This document shows positions 1-5,388 of a stretch of DNA of 6,248 bases, in pieces. Each line of letters begins with the position of its first letter. Position 1 is the first letter of the stretch. Where the stretch lies: positions 1 through 6,248 of the forward strand of contig CAMCBE010000127.1 of the NCBI GenBank assembly GCA_945872805.1. Direction: 5' to 3'. A program made the position numbers and the translations under genes. The notes below the pieces were generated by a model. It did not search any database. It was not told the DNA's origin and worked only from the letters and a program-made list of their open reading frames with translations. This stretch comes from Chitinophaga pinensis (GTDB lineage: Bacteria > Bacteroidota > Bacteroidia > Chitinophagales > Chitinophagaceae).

Positions 1-1271
1 CCCTGGAAACCCCTGCAGTTGAAAATACAGAAACACTTCTGGGTAAATATGGCGACGAAGGAGATAAATTAATATTCAAGATTTTGAATAATGGGTTAGA
101 TAATCCAACAAAAAAAGATACTGCCCGTAACGATTTTGAAACAATCCTAGATGGTAAAACCAATAAAGGCATCACAGAAAGGGCATTGCGCTATGATCTT
201 ACCATTCCATTTGCTCGGTATGTTGCGATGAATCAGGGCCAACTTACCTTCCCGTTTAAACGCTATCAGATGCAGCCTGTTTGGCGGGCAGACAGACCCC
301 AAAAGGGACGCTACAGAGAGTTTTATCAGTGCGATGCAGATGTTGCAGGAAGCAGCTCACTGTTGCATGAAACAGAGTTAGCCTTGATATATGCCACAGT
401 ATTTCAAAAACTTAACGTACCTGTTGAACTAAAAATAAACAATAGAAAAATATTGACTGCCTTAGCAATACTATGTGGTGGTGATGACCGAATGATCCCC
501 ATCACAATAGCTATTGACAAACTAGATAAGATTGGCATTGAAAAAGTAAAAGAAGAATTAAACGCGAGAGGATTAACTGAAGCGCAGGTAGCACTCGTTG
601 AATCTTTTATTTCAATCACAGGAAACAATGAAGAAAAGCTAAACCAATTAGAAGCAATGTTCAGCAACATCGTTATCGGAGTAGAAGGAGTAAATGAATT
701 ACGAACTATCCTTTCTACGTTTGAACATATCAATCAACATTCATCAACTAGCAGGGATAAAACAGCACTAATAGTTGACCTATCCCTTGCTAGAGGGTTA
801 AATTATTATACTGGTGCAATATTTGAGGTTAAAGCCATTGGCGTGCAAATGGGTAGTATTGGTGGCGGAGGCAGGTATGATGATTTAACTGGACTTTTTG
901 GAGTGAATGGAATCGCTGGTGTAGGCATATCCTTCGGCGTAGACAGAATTTATGACGTTATGGAGGAATTGAATGTTTTTCCAGAAAACATCCAGAAAGG
1001 AACTAGCCTATTGTTTTTCAATACTGGAGCAGAAGAGCAACAACACATTTTACGTATTGCACAATCACTTCGGTCCAAAAATATTTCCTGCGAGATATAC
1101 CACGAAGCTGCAAAATTTGATAAGCAATTCAAGTACGCAGAAAAAAAATCAATTCCCAACATTGCAATCATCGGAAGCAAAGAAATTGAAGCAGGTACTG
1201 CGGTGATTAAAAATTTAAGTAGTGGTATTCAGAAAGAAGTAGTACAAGCTGACATAGATAAGCATATCTAA
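1..1271 (+). CDS. hisS: Histidyl-tRNA synthetase (HisRS), 5'-truncated by the window edge
   Basis: Class II aminoacyl-tRNA synthetase that charges tRNA-His with histidine in the cytoplasm. The frame is already open at base 3 and reads LETPAVENTETLLGKYG before the first possible start, so the TTG at 84 is internal. 422 codons are visible; bacterial HisRS of this type is usually about 455 residues, so roughly the first 35-40 are missing. Visible landmarks are the end of motif 1 (ETPA), RYDLTIPFARYVA, motif 2 with the catalytic arginine region (WRADRPQKGRYREFYQCDAD, about 276-335), the HisRS-specific histidine-binding segment ARGLNYYTGAIFE (about 789-827), and motif 3 with GSIGGGGRYDDL followed by GVGISFGVDR (about 852-950). 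The last ~95 residues match the Rossmann-like anticodon-binding domain. No frameshift or lost signature is visible. It converges on the downstream pseudouridine synthase with 7 bp between the stops. Confidence 0.97.
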   Translation, partial: LETPAVENTETLLGKYGDEGDKLIFKILNNGLDNPTKKDTARNDFETILDGKTNKGITERALRYDLTIPFARYVAMNQGQLTFPFKRYQMQPVWRADRPQKGRYREFYQCDADVAGSSSLLHETELALIYATVFQKLNVPVELKINNRKILTALAILCGGDDRMIPITIAIDKLDKIGIEKVKEELNARGLTEAQVALVESFISITGNNEEKLNQLEAMFSNIVIGVEGVNELRTILSTFEHINQHSSTSRDKTALIVDLSLARGLNYYTGAIFEVKAIGVQMGSIGGGGRYDDLTGLFGVNGIAGVGISFGVDRIYDVMEELNVFPENIQKGTSLLFFNTGAEEQQHILRIAQSLRSKNISCEIYHEAAKFDKQFKYAEKKSIPNIAIIGSKEIEAGTAVIKNLSSGIQKEVVQADIDKHI

Positions 1272-1278
1272 TATCGCA

Positions 1279-2004
1279 TTACTTACCCCATTTACCCAAC
1301 TGTTTCAAGGTTGCATCAAGGTCTTTTGAAAGTGGGGCAGTTAACACTATGGGTTGACCTTTTCGATCTATAACTTCTATGCTGTAAGCATGCAATGCCA
1401 GCCGGGAAAGTAAAGGCCTTTCCTCTTCTTCAGATTTCGAAAGGTTAAATTTTTTCTTTTTGAATGACGAAAGTAAAATCGGATCAGCACTTCCATATAA
1501 AGGATCACACACTAATGCATGTCCAGCATTCTGAAGGTGTACTCTAATTTGATGTGTTCTTCCCGTTTCAATTTGAAATCTAACCCACGTGTAGCCTCTA
1601 AATCGATGTTCCACATGAAAATGAGTAATGGCAGATTTCCCCTTTCGCCCAACTCTCATTTTACCATTTTGCGCTGGATGTGGCTCTAAGGGCTGATCAT
1701 ATGTACCATCATCTTCAGTGATTGAACCTTGTACTAATCCAAAATATGTTTTCTTGATGGCACGTTGCTCAAATTGCTGATTGTAAAACTTATGGGTCTC
1801 CTCATTTTTTCCAAGCAAGAGCAATCCACTCGTATCCCTATCTATGCGATGAACAATAAATATTTTTTGATGCCGTGATTCAAACCAGGTTTTGATGCAC
1901 TTTAATTCAGGATCGAATCGATCAGGTATTGTCAACCAACCAGAAGGTTTGTTGATGGCGATGATATCATCGTCTTGGTATATTATTTGAGGAAGTATTT
2001 GCAC
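1279..2004 (-). CDS. RluA-family RNA pseudouridine synthase (no S4 domain)
   Basis: Isomerises specific uridines to pseudouridine in rRNA and/or tRNA. The 241-residue protein has the RluA-family hallmarks: an opening IIYQDDDIIAINKPSGW, the catalytic motif HRIDRDTSG (residues 52-60, nucleophile Asp55), ETGRTHQIRVHL (146-157) and DPLYG (167-171). It lacks the N-terminal S4 domain of RluC/RluD and has the short length of the RluA/TruC subgroup. The target site (such as 23S U746, tRNA U32 or tRNA U65) cannot be told from sequence alone, so no symbol is given. The start is a GTG at 2004-2002: the frame upstream holds no ATG, GTG or TTG before an in-frame TAA at 2040-2038, and the family domain begins within a few residues. 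A Lys/Glu-rich insert lies near residues 182-196. It lies 98 bp downstream of the other pseudouridine synthase on the same strand, with a GTTRGGR repeat just upstream and no clear promoter, so it may be co-transcribed. Confidence 0.93.
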   Translation of the reverse strand: MQILPQIIYQDDDIIAINKPSGWLTIPDRFDPELKCIKTWFESRHQKIFIVHRIDRDTSGLLLLGKNEETHKFYNQQFEQRAIKKTYFGLVQGSITEDDGTYDQPLEPHPAQNGKMRVGRKGKSAITHFHVEHRFRGYTWVRFQIETGRTHQIRVHLQNAGHALVCDPLYGSADPILLSSFKKKKFNLSKSEEEERPLLSRLALHAYSIEVIDRKGQPIVLTAPLSKDLDATLKQLGKWGK

Positions 2005-2012
2005 TCTACTGG

Positions 2013-2063
2013 GTTGGGAGTTGGGGGTTGAAATGAGTTAGGAGTTAGGGGTTGAGGGTTAAG
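2013..2063. repeat. Degenerate heptanucleotide array (GTTRGGR)
   Basis: On the + strand this stretch parses into 7-base steps: GTTGGGA, GTTGGGG, GTTGAAATGA (a 10-base interruption), GTTAGGA, GTTAGGG, GTTGAGG, GTTAAG. It fills about half of the 98-bp gap between the two pseudouridine synthase genes. The rest of the gap (2064-2102) is ordinary AT-rich sequence in which I see no clear promoter or terminator. The 7-bp period is shared with the larger array near 4515-4724, although the unit differs. Confidence 0.7.
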
Positions 2064-2102
2064 TCAACAAATACCTCCAACTCAGATTTCACATCTCATA
2101 CC

Positions 2103-3071
2103 TCATTCCGATTTAGGCTTTTTAATAAATGAACTATTCATAAACTTTAACAAACGCACTTCTTTTTCATTGAGGTATCTCCATTTGCTACGCTCAACAT
2201 TTTTCTTAGTTAAGTTTGCAAATACAACTCGATCGAGTCCCTTTACATCATACCCTAGAAATTCAAACATCCTTCTTACAATATGATTGCGACCACTGTG
2301 AATTTCAATCCCTATAATGGACTTATCCTTTGTGTCTACATACCCCAACGCATCAGCACGCACAAAACCATCTTCAAGTTCAAGCCCTTTCAACATCCTA
2401 TCAAAATCTACTTTAGAAAAAGGCTTGTCAAGCTTTGCTTCATAGACTTTTCGTACTTCATGAGAAGGATGAGATAATTTTTGAGTAAGGTCGCCATCAT
2501 TGGTTAACAATAAAACACCTGTAGTGTTTCTATCCAATCGTCCAACTGGAAAAATTCTTTCCCCCGTTGCACCACGAATTAAATCCAATACTGTTTTTCG
2601 CCCTTGAGGATCTTCCACCGTGGTGATATAATCCTTGGGTTTATTCAGTAATATGTATACTAGATTTTTTTCTGGCAAAATCTTTTTACCCAGGTACAAC
2701 ACCACATCTTCAGGGGTAATTTTAAATCCAGGTTCTGTGATTACGGCTCCGTTCACCTTTACTTTTTCCTCTTTGATCAGCAGAATTGCATCTCTCCGAG
2801 AGCAGATGCCACAATGGGCGATGTATTTATTTAATGGCATGCTTTTGTCTTGCTTTCTCACAATCATCGGCATTTTACCGGCTGATTCTGGAATGGGCGC
2901 ATATCCTTTTTCTTTTGCAATATTTAGGGTCTTTCTCTTCTCTGCCTTTTTAAGGTCTATGGCATCTGAACGCTCTTTTTTCCATTTCTTTTTTTCCTGG
3001 CGGAATTCTTCTTTAATGGCGCTGTTCTTTTTCTGAACTACGAACTTTGAGAAATTGTCTGTACGTTTCAT
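2103..3071 (-). CDS. RsuA/RluB-type pseudouridine synthase with S4 domain and lysine-rich N-terminal extension
   Basis: rRNA pseudouridine synthase of the RsuA/RluB/RluE/RluF family. Of its 322 residues, 1-75 form a highly charged Lys/Arg/Glu-rich extension that is probably disordered. Residues about 78-120 are an S4 RNA-binding domain (MPLNKYIAHCGICSRRDAI, then VKVNGAVI). The catalytic domain follows, with YILLNKPKDYITT, the active-site motif GRLDRNTTGVLLLTNDGDL (177-195, nucleophile Asp180), and HSGRNHIVRRMFEFLGY (258-274). The family includes 16S Psi516 (RsuA) and 23S Psi2605 (RluB) enzymes. The overall look favours a RluB-like 23S enzyme, but that is an inference and no symbol is assigned. 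ATG start; Met78 is a possible alternative that would remove the extension, but the extension is in frame and charged like those of many Bacteroidota homologues. No Shine-Dalgarno sequence is visible. It lies 101 bp after rlmN. Confidence 0.94.
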   Translation of the reverse strand: MKRTDNFSKFVVQKKNSAIKEEFRQEKKKWKKERSDAIDLKKAEKRKTLNIAKEKGYAPIPESAGKMPMIVRKQDKSMPLNKYIAHCGICSRRDAILLIKEEKVKVNGAVITEPGFKITPEDVVLYLGKKILPEKNLVYILLNKPKDYITTVEDPQGRKTVLDLIRGATGERIFPVGRLDRNTTGVLLLTNDGDLTQKLSHPSHEVRKVYEAKLDKPFSKVDFDRMLKGLELEDGFVRADALGYVDTKDKSIIGIEIHSGRNHIVRRMFEFLGYDVKGLDRVVFANLTKKNVERSKWRYLNEKEVRLLKFMNSSFIKKPKSE

Positions 3072-3120
3072 GTTGTTGTTTTGCTGTTTTTCAACAGGAT
3101 TTATAAATAATAATGAACGA

Positions 3121-3162
3121 GCTAAAAATAAAATTTCAGATACTTTAATTTAGTAAGATATC
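3121..3162 (-). terminator. Possible weak intrinsic terminator after rlmN
   Basis: Read on the - strand, 3162-3139 can form a stem of GATA(T)CTT against AAGTATC: seven pairs, one bulged T and a 9-base loop. It is followed after a few bases by a U-rich run (ATTTTATTTTT, 3134-3124). It lies 11 bp after the rlmN stop. The stem has only two G-C pairs and the T-run is offset, so it may be chance in AT-rich DNA. If real, it would partly separate rlmN from the pseudouridine synthase gene. Confidence 0.28.
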
Positions 3163-3172
3163 CAGTACTTTT

Positions 3173-4216
3173 CTACTTATTTGCCAACTGTCCACATGCT
3201 GCATCGATATCTTTTCCTCTGCTCTTTCGCAAACGTGCATTCACCCTATTCTTTTCTAAGTACTGCATGAATGCTGCCGTTTTTTCTTCCGTTGGCTTTT
3301 TAAATCGTGCAAAATCAATCGGATTGTACTCGATGATATTTACCAAGTCTGCTGGAATCTGCCTATACAATTTCACCAGATCTTCTGCGTCCTCAAATGA
3401 ATCATTGAAGTTGTCAAACAGAATATATTCAAGTGTAATTTCACTCTTAGTCATTTTATAGAAATAATTCAATGCATCAATCAACGACTTCAAGTTGTTG
3501 GTTTCATTGATAGGCATGATTTCATTTCTTTTTTTGTCTGTAGGGGCATGCAACGATAAGGCCAATTTAAATCGAACACCATCATCCCCTAGCTGCCTAA
3601 TCATTTTTGACACACCTGCTGTTGAAACAGTTATTCTACGAGGACTCATAGCTAATCCATCTGGAGAAGTGATGCGTTCCACGGCTTTCATCATATTCTT
3701 ATAATTCAGCAATGGTTCACCCATGCCCATAAATACGATATTCGTGAGTTTCTTCTCATGCATCTTCATTGCTTGTTGATTAATGAGTACTACTTCATCG
3801 TAGATCTCATCAAATACAAGGTTCCTTTTCTTATCCATATACCCAGTAGCGCAGAATTTACAGCTTAAACTGCATCCCACTTGGGATGAAACACAGGCGG
3901 TTAGTCTTTCCTCAGTGGGTATTAAAACACCTTCTACTTTATGACCATCAAATGTTTTGAATCGTGTTTTAACTGTGCCATCCTCGCTAAATTGGGTGGC
4001 ATCCTCTGATAAGGAGGTAAAGTCAAATGTCTCCTCTAATTTCGCCCTTAGGTCCTTGGAAAGGTTCGACATGGACTGAAAATTAAGGGCTTGCTTCTGC
4101 CACAGCCATTCCCAGACTTGCTTAACGCGAAATTTTTTTTCACCAATAGATTCAAAATAGTCGTTGATTTCCTCAATACTTAAATGCCTGATATTCGGCT
4201 TGGCCGTAGTGCTCAT
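3173..4216 (-). CDS. rlmN: Dual-specificity 23S rRNA (A2503)/tRNA (A37) C2-methyltransferase RlmN
   Basis: Radical-SAM enzyme that methylates C2 of A2503 in 23S rRNA (peptidyl-transferase centre) and A37 in some tRNAs. From the ATG at 4216 the protein has 347 residues, the normal family length. Visible landmarks are the 4Fe-4S motif CSLSCKFC (Cys115, Cys119, Cys122), the conserved Cys108 in CVSSQVGC, the SAM-binding GMGEP (164-168), RRITVSTAG (193-201), and the C-terminal RKSRGKDIDAACGQL, in which Cys341 matches the Cys that carries the transient methyl in E. coli RlmN (Cys355). All catalytic cysteines are present. The same frame stays open upstream to 4453, but those 79 codons translate the repeat block into a Leu/Pro/Cys-rich string with no family counterpart, and they would cross a strong promoter; that longer start is rejected. 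There is no Shine-Dalgarno, and the ATG lies 4 bp after a TATCTTTG -7 element, so the message is probably leaderless. Confidence 0.97.
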   Translation of the reverse strand: MSTTAKPNIRHLSIEEINDYFESIGEKKFRVKQVWEWLWQKQALNFQSMSNLSKDLRAKLEETFDFTSLSEDATQFSEDGTVKTRFKTFDGHKVEGVLIPTEERLTACVSSQVGCSLSCKFCATGYMDKKRNLVFDEIYDEVVLINQQAMKMHEKKLTNIVFMGMGEPLLNYKNMMKAVERITSPDGLAMSPRRITVSTAGVSKMIRQLGDDGVRFKLALSLHAPTDKKRNEIMPINETNNLKSLIDALNYFYKMTKSEITLEYILFDNFNDSFEDAEDLVKLYRQIPADLVNIIEYNPIDFARFKKPTEEKTAAFMQYLEKNRVNARLRKSRGKDIDAACGQLANK

Positions 4217-4220
4217 GGGG

Positions 4221-4250
4221 CAAAGATAGGTTAACTCAGTGAAGAGGCAA
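4221..4250 (-). promoter_or_regulatory. rlmN promoter, Bacteroidota type (TTG-N19-TATCTTTG)
   Basis: On the - strand, TTG (4250-4248) is followed by a 19-bp spacer and TATCTTTG (4228-4221), a full match to the Bacteroidota primary-sigma -7 consensus TAnnTTTG with normal spacing. Only CCCC separates it from the rlmN ATG, so transcription should begin at or next to the start codon. The TTG belongs to the outermost repeat unit (CCTTGCC) of the adjacent array. The -7 element is strong; the -33 element is short and could have arisen by chance from the repeat. Confidence 0.75.
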
Positions 4251-4440
4251 GGAGGCAAGGAGGGAAGAGGGAAGAGGGAAGAGGCAAGAGTAAATACAGA
4301 AAAGGCACAGAGGCACAAAGGGGCAATAGGCAAGAGGCAAGAGTAAATACAGAAAAGGCACAGAGGCACAAGGGGGCAATAGGCAAGAGTGAATACAAAA
4401 AAGGCACAAGGGTACGGAGGAGGCAAGAGGGAAGAGTTAA
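4241..4440. repeat. Left repeat block: GGCAAGG/GGGAAGA short repeats and about 50-bp higher-order units
   Basis: The first part (4241-4290) is a run of purine-rich short units such as GGCAAGG and GAGGGAA. Two 53-bp units follow, 4281-4333 and 4334-4386, differing by a single base. Shortened copies begin near 4387 and 4434. Each unit holds the core AGTAAATACAGAAAAGGCA or a close variant, starting at 4289, 4342, 4388 and 4435. The spacings are 53, 46 and 47 bp, so one interval is a single heptamer shorter than the first. The orientation is opposite to that of the right block. No gene is credible here; the open - frame through it is the spurious N-terminal extension of rlmN. Confidence 0.9.
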
Positions 4441-4443
4441 TAC

Positions 4444-4491
4444 AAAAAGGCATACAGAAAAGAAAATTTTACTTAATTCTCTGTATGCCTT
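4444..4491 (-). terminator. Intrinsic terminator, probably of the peroxiredoxin transcript
   Basis: AAGGCATACAGA (4447-4458) and TCTGTATGCCTT (4480-4491) form a perfect 12-bp inverted repeat around a 21-base loop, which can itself pair GAA with TTC. Read on the - strand, the stem runs into five consecutive T (GCCTTTTTG), as in a rho-independent terminator. On the + strand no T-run follows, so it is directional. It lies about 245 bp after the peroxiredoxin stop and 230 bp before rlmN, so it would end the upstream transcript within the repeat region. Confidence 0.7.
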
Positions 4492-4514
4492 CGTAAATTT
4501 AGTGTTGACTAGTT

Positions 4515-4724
4515 CCTCCTTGCCTATTGCCTCCTTGCCTATTGCCTATTGCCTATTGCCTATTGCCTCCTTGCCTATTGCCTCCTTGCCTATTGCCTAT
4601 TGCCTCCTTGCCTATTGCCTATTGCCTCCTTGCCTATTGGCTCTTTCCCTCCTTGCCTATTGCCTATTGCCTCCTTGCCTATTGGCTCTTTCCCTCCTTG
4701 CCTAGTCCCTCCTTGCCTCTTCCC
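4515..4724. repeat. Right repeat block: TTGCCTA / TTGCCTCC heptamer-octamer tandem array
   Basis: I count 15 copies of TTGCCTA and six of TTGCCTCC, nearly head to tail, plus two copies of the 16-base variant TTGGCTCTTTCCCTCC (4637-4652 and 4682-4697). Higher-order structure is visible: a 22-bp unit (two TTGCCTA plus one TTGCCTCC) at 4586-4607, 4608-4629 and 4653-4674, the last lying between two 23-bp units (4630-4652 and 4675-4697) that contain the variant. The array ends 10 bp from the peroxiredoxin stop, so nearly the whole 3' UTR of that gene is repeat. The 4492-4514 stretch between the terminator stem and this block is non-repetitive. Since TTGCCTA has no stop in any frame, all three + frames are open; these are not genes. 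Confidence 0.95.
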
Positions 4725-4734
4725 TTGTATTTCC

Positions 4735-5370
4735 CTACTTATTCGGCTGCGGAGTATACCTCAAATAAGGCTTTACGATATTAAGTCCTTTTGGAAATTT
4801 AATTTTTGCATCTTCCGTTGAAACAGCAGGAACTACAATTACATCTTCTCCCTCTTTCCAATCTGCTGGTGTAGCAACGCTAAAGTTTGCGGTAAGCTGT
4901 AATGAATCAATTACACGCAATACTTCAAAAAAGTTCCTACCGGTGGAAGCTGGATAAGTGATAAACAATTTTATCGTTTTATCTAGGCCAATAATAAAAA
5001 GTGATCTAACGGTAAATGTGGCAGAAGCATTTGGATGAATCATATCATACAAGCCAGCCACTTCTCTGTTTTCGTCAGCTATAATCGGAAACCCTACTGT
5101 ACAATGCTGTGTTTCATTAATATCCTTTACCCAGCTTTCATGCTTTTCCAACCCATCAACACTCACTGCAAGTACCTTCACATTTCTCTTTTTAAATTCC
5201 TCTTCTAATTGTGCAGTTCTTCCCAATTCGGTTGTACAAACTGGGGTAAAATCTGCTGGATGTGAAAAAAGAACACCCCAGCTCGTTCCTAGGTATTCAT
5301 GAAAATCAATATCTCCAGCAGTAGTTTTTGCTTTGAAATTTGGCGCTATATCGCCTAATCTTAGTCCCAT
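4735..5370 (-). CDS. Peroxiredoxin of the 1-Cys (Prx6) subfamily
   Basis: Thiol peroxidase that reduces hydrogen peroxide, alkyl hydroperoxides or peroxynitrite in the cytoplasm. The 211 residues follow the Prx6 layout: LGDIAPNFKAKTTAG at the N-terminus, the peroxidatic motif HPADFTPVCTTELG (Cys45, with Thr42 and the Pro-x3-Thr-x2-Cys arrangement), active-site Arg122 in FTVRSLFIIG, YPASTGRNFFEVLRV (139-153), and the Prx6-type C-terminal extension VATPADWKEGEDVIVVP ending PYLRYTPQP. No resolving cysteine of the AhpC type is present; the only other Cys is Cys90, at the position of the second Cys (Cys91) of human PRDX6. It also has GTSWG at 28-32, corresponding to the GDSWG that carries the phospholipase serine in mammalian PRDX6; phospholipase activity here is unproven. 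The ATG at 5370 gives full family length. A TAnnTTTG promoter lies upstream, and the 3' side runs straight into the repeat array. Confidence 0.95.
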   Translation of the reverse strand: MGLRLGDIAPNFKAKTTAGDIDFHEYLGTSWGVLFSHPADFTPVCTTELGRTAQLEEEFKKRNVKVLAVSVDGLEKHESWVKDINETQHCTVGFPIIADENREVAGLYDMIHPNASATFTVRSLFIIGLDKTIKLFITYPASTGRNFFEVLRVIDSLQLTANFSVATPADWKEGEDVIVVPAVSTEDAKIKFPKGLNIVKPYLRYTPQPNK

Positions 5371-5388
5371 CTTAATTTATTTTAGCCA

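Larger units (their letters stand above)
4241..4722. repeat. Large imperfect inverted repeat with a central hairpin
   Basis: The left and right repeat blocks are of opposite orientation. Their outer ends match perfectly for 15 bp: GAAGAGGCAAGGAGG at 4241-4255 against CCTCCTTGCCTCTTC at 4708-4722. A second 13-bp match, GGCAAGGAGGGAA at 4254-4266, pairs with 4690-4702. The hairpin at 4447-4491 (midpoint 4469) lies near the midpoint of the outer ends (about 4481). Low-complexity sequence makes such matches easier by chance, so treating the whole as one element is an inference. There is no transposase and no obvious target-site duplication. Confidence 0.55.

Noticed and set aside
404..1206. Antisense and alternate-frame open frames inside hisS
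   Set aside because: Shadows of a strongly conserved coding frame, with no family resemblance of their own.
1417..1455. CCTTTC/GAAAGG stem followed by a T-rich run, as a + strand terminator for hisS
   Set aside because: Only a 6-bp stem with a 16-base loop, inside the opposing gene; the A/T-rich run is explained by its Lys-rich coding segment. Kept only as a weak possibility.
3084..3097. Small CTGTT-GAAA-AACAG hairpin just upstream of the RsuA/RluB-type start codon
   Set aside because: A 5-bp stem with a GNRA-like loop is too short to distinguish from chance, although its position 12 nt before the ATG could be checked for conservation.
2283..3704. + strand open frames within the pseudouridine synthase and rlmN genes
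   Set aside because: Antisense shadows of well-identified genes; no start-site signals or recognisable domains.
4217..4453. Hydrophobic Cys-rich N-terminal domain or signal peptide on RlmN
   Set aside because: It is encoded by repeat DNA, absent from the RlmN family, and overlaps the promoter; RlmN is cytoplasmic.
4241..4722. MITE or insertion sequence with terminal inverted repeats
   Set aside because: No transposase remnant or target-site duplication, and the inverted ends are made of the same low-complexity unit as the interior.
4241..4724. CRISPR array
   Set aside because: Units are only 7-8 bp, or about 50 bp in near-direct tandem, with no unique spacers of constant length and no cas genes nearby.
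4502..4821. Three overlapping + strand open frames rich in Leu/Pro/Ile/Ala/Tyr/Cys
   Set aside because: They are translations of the TTGCCTA array in its three frames. The heptamer has no stop codon, so openness is automatic; they also run antisense into the 3' end of the peroxiredoxin gene.
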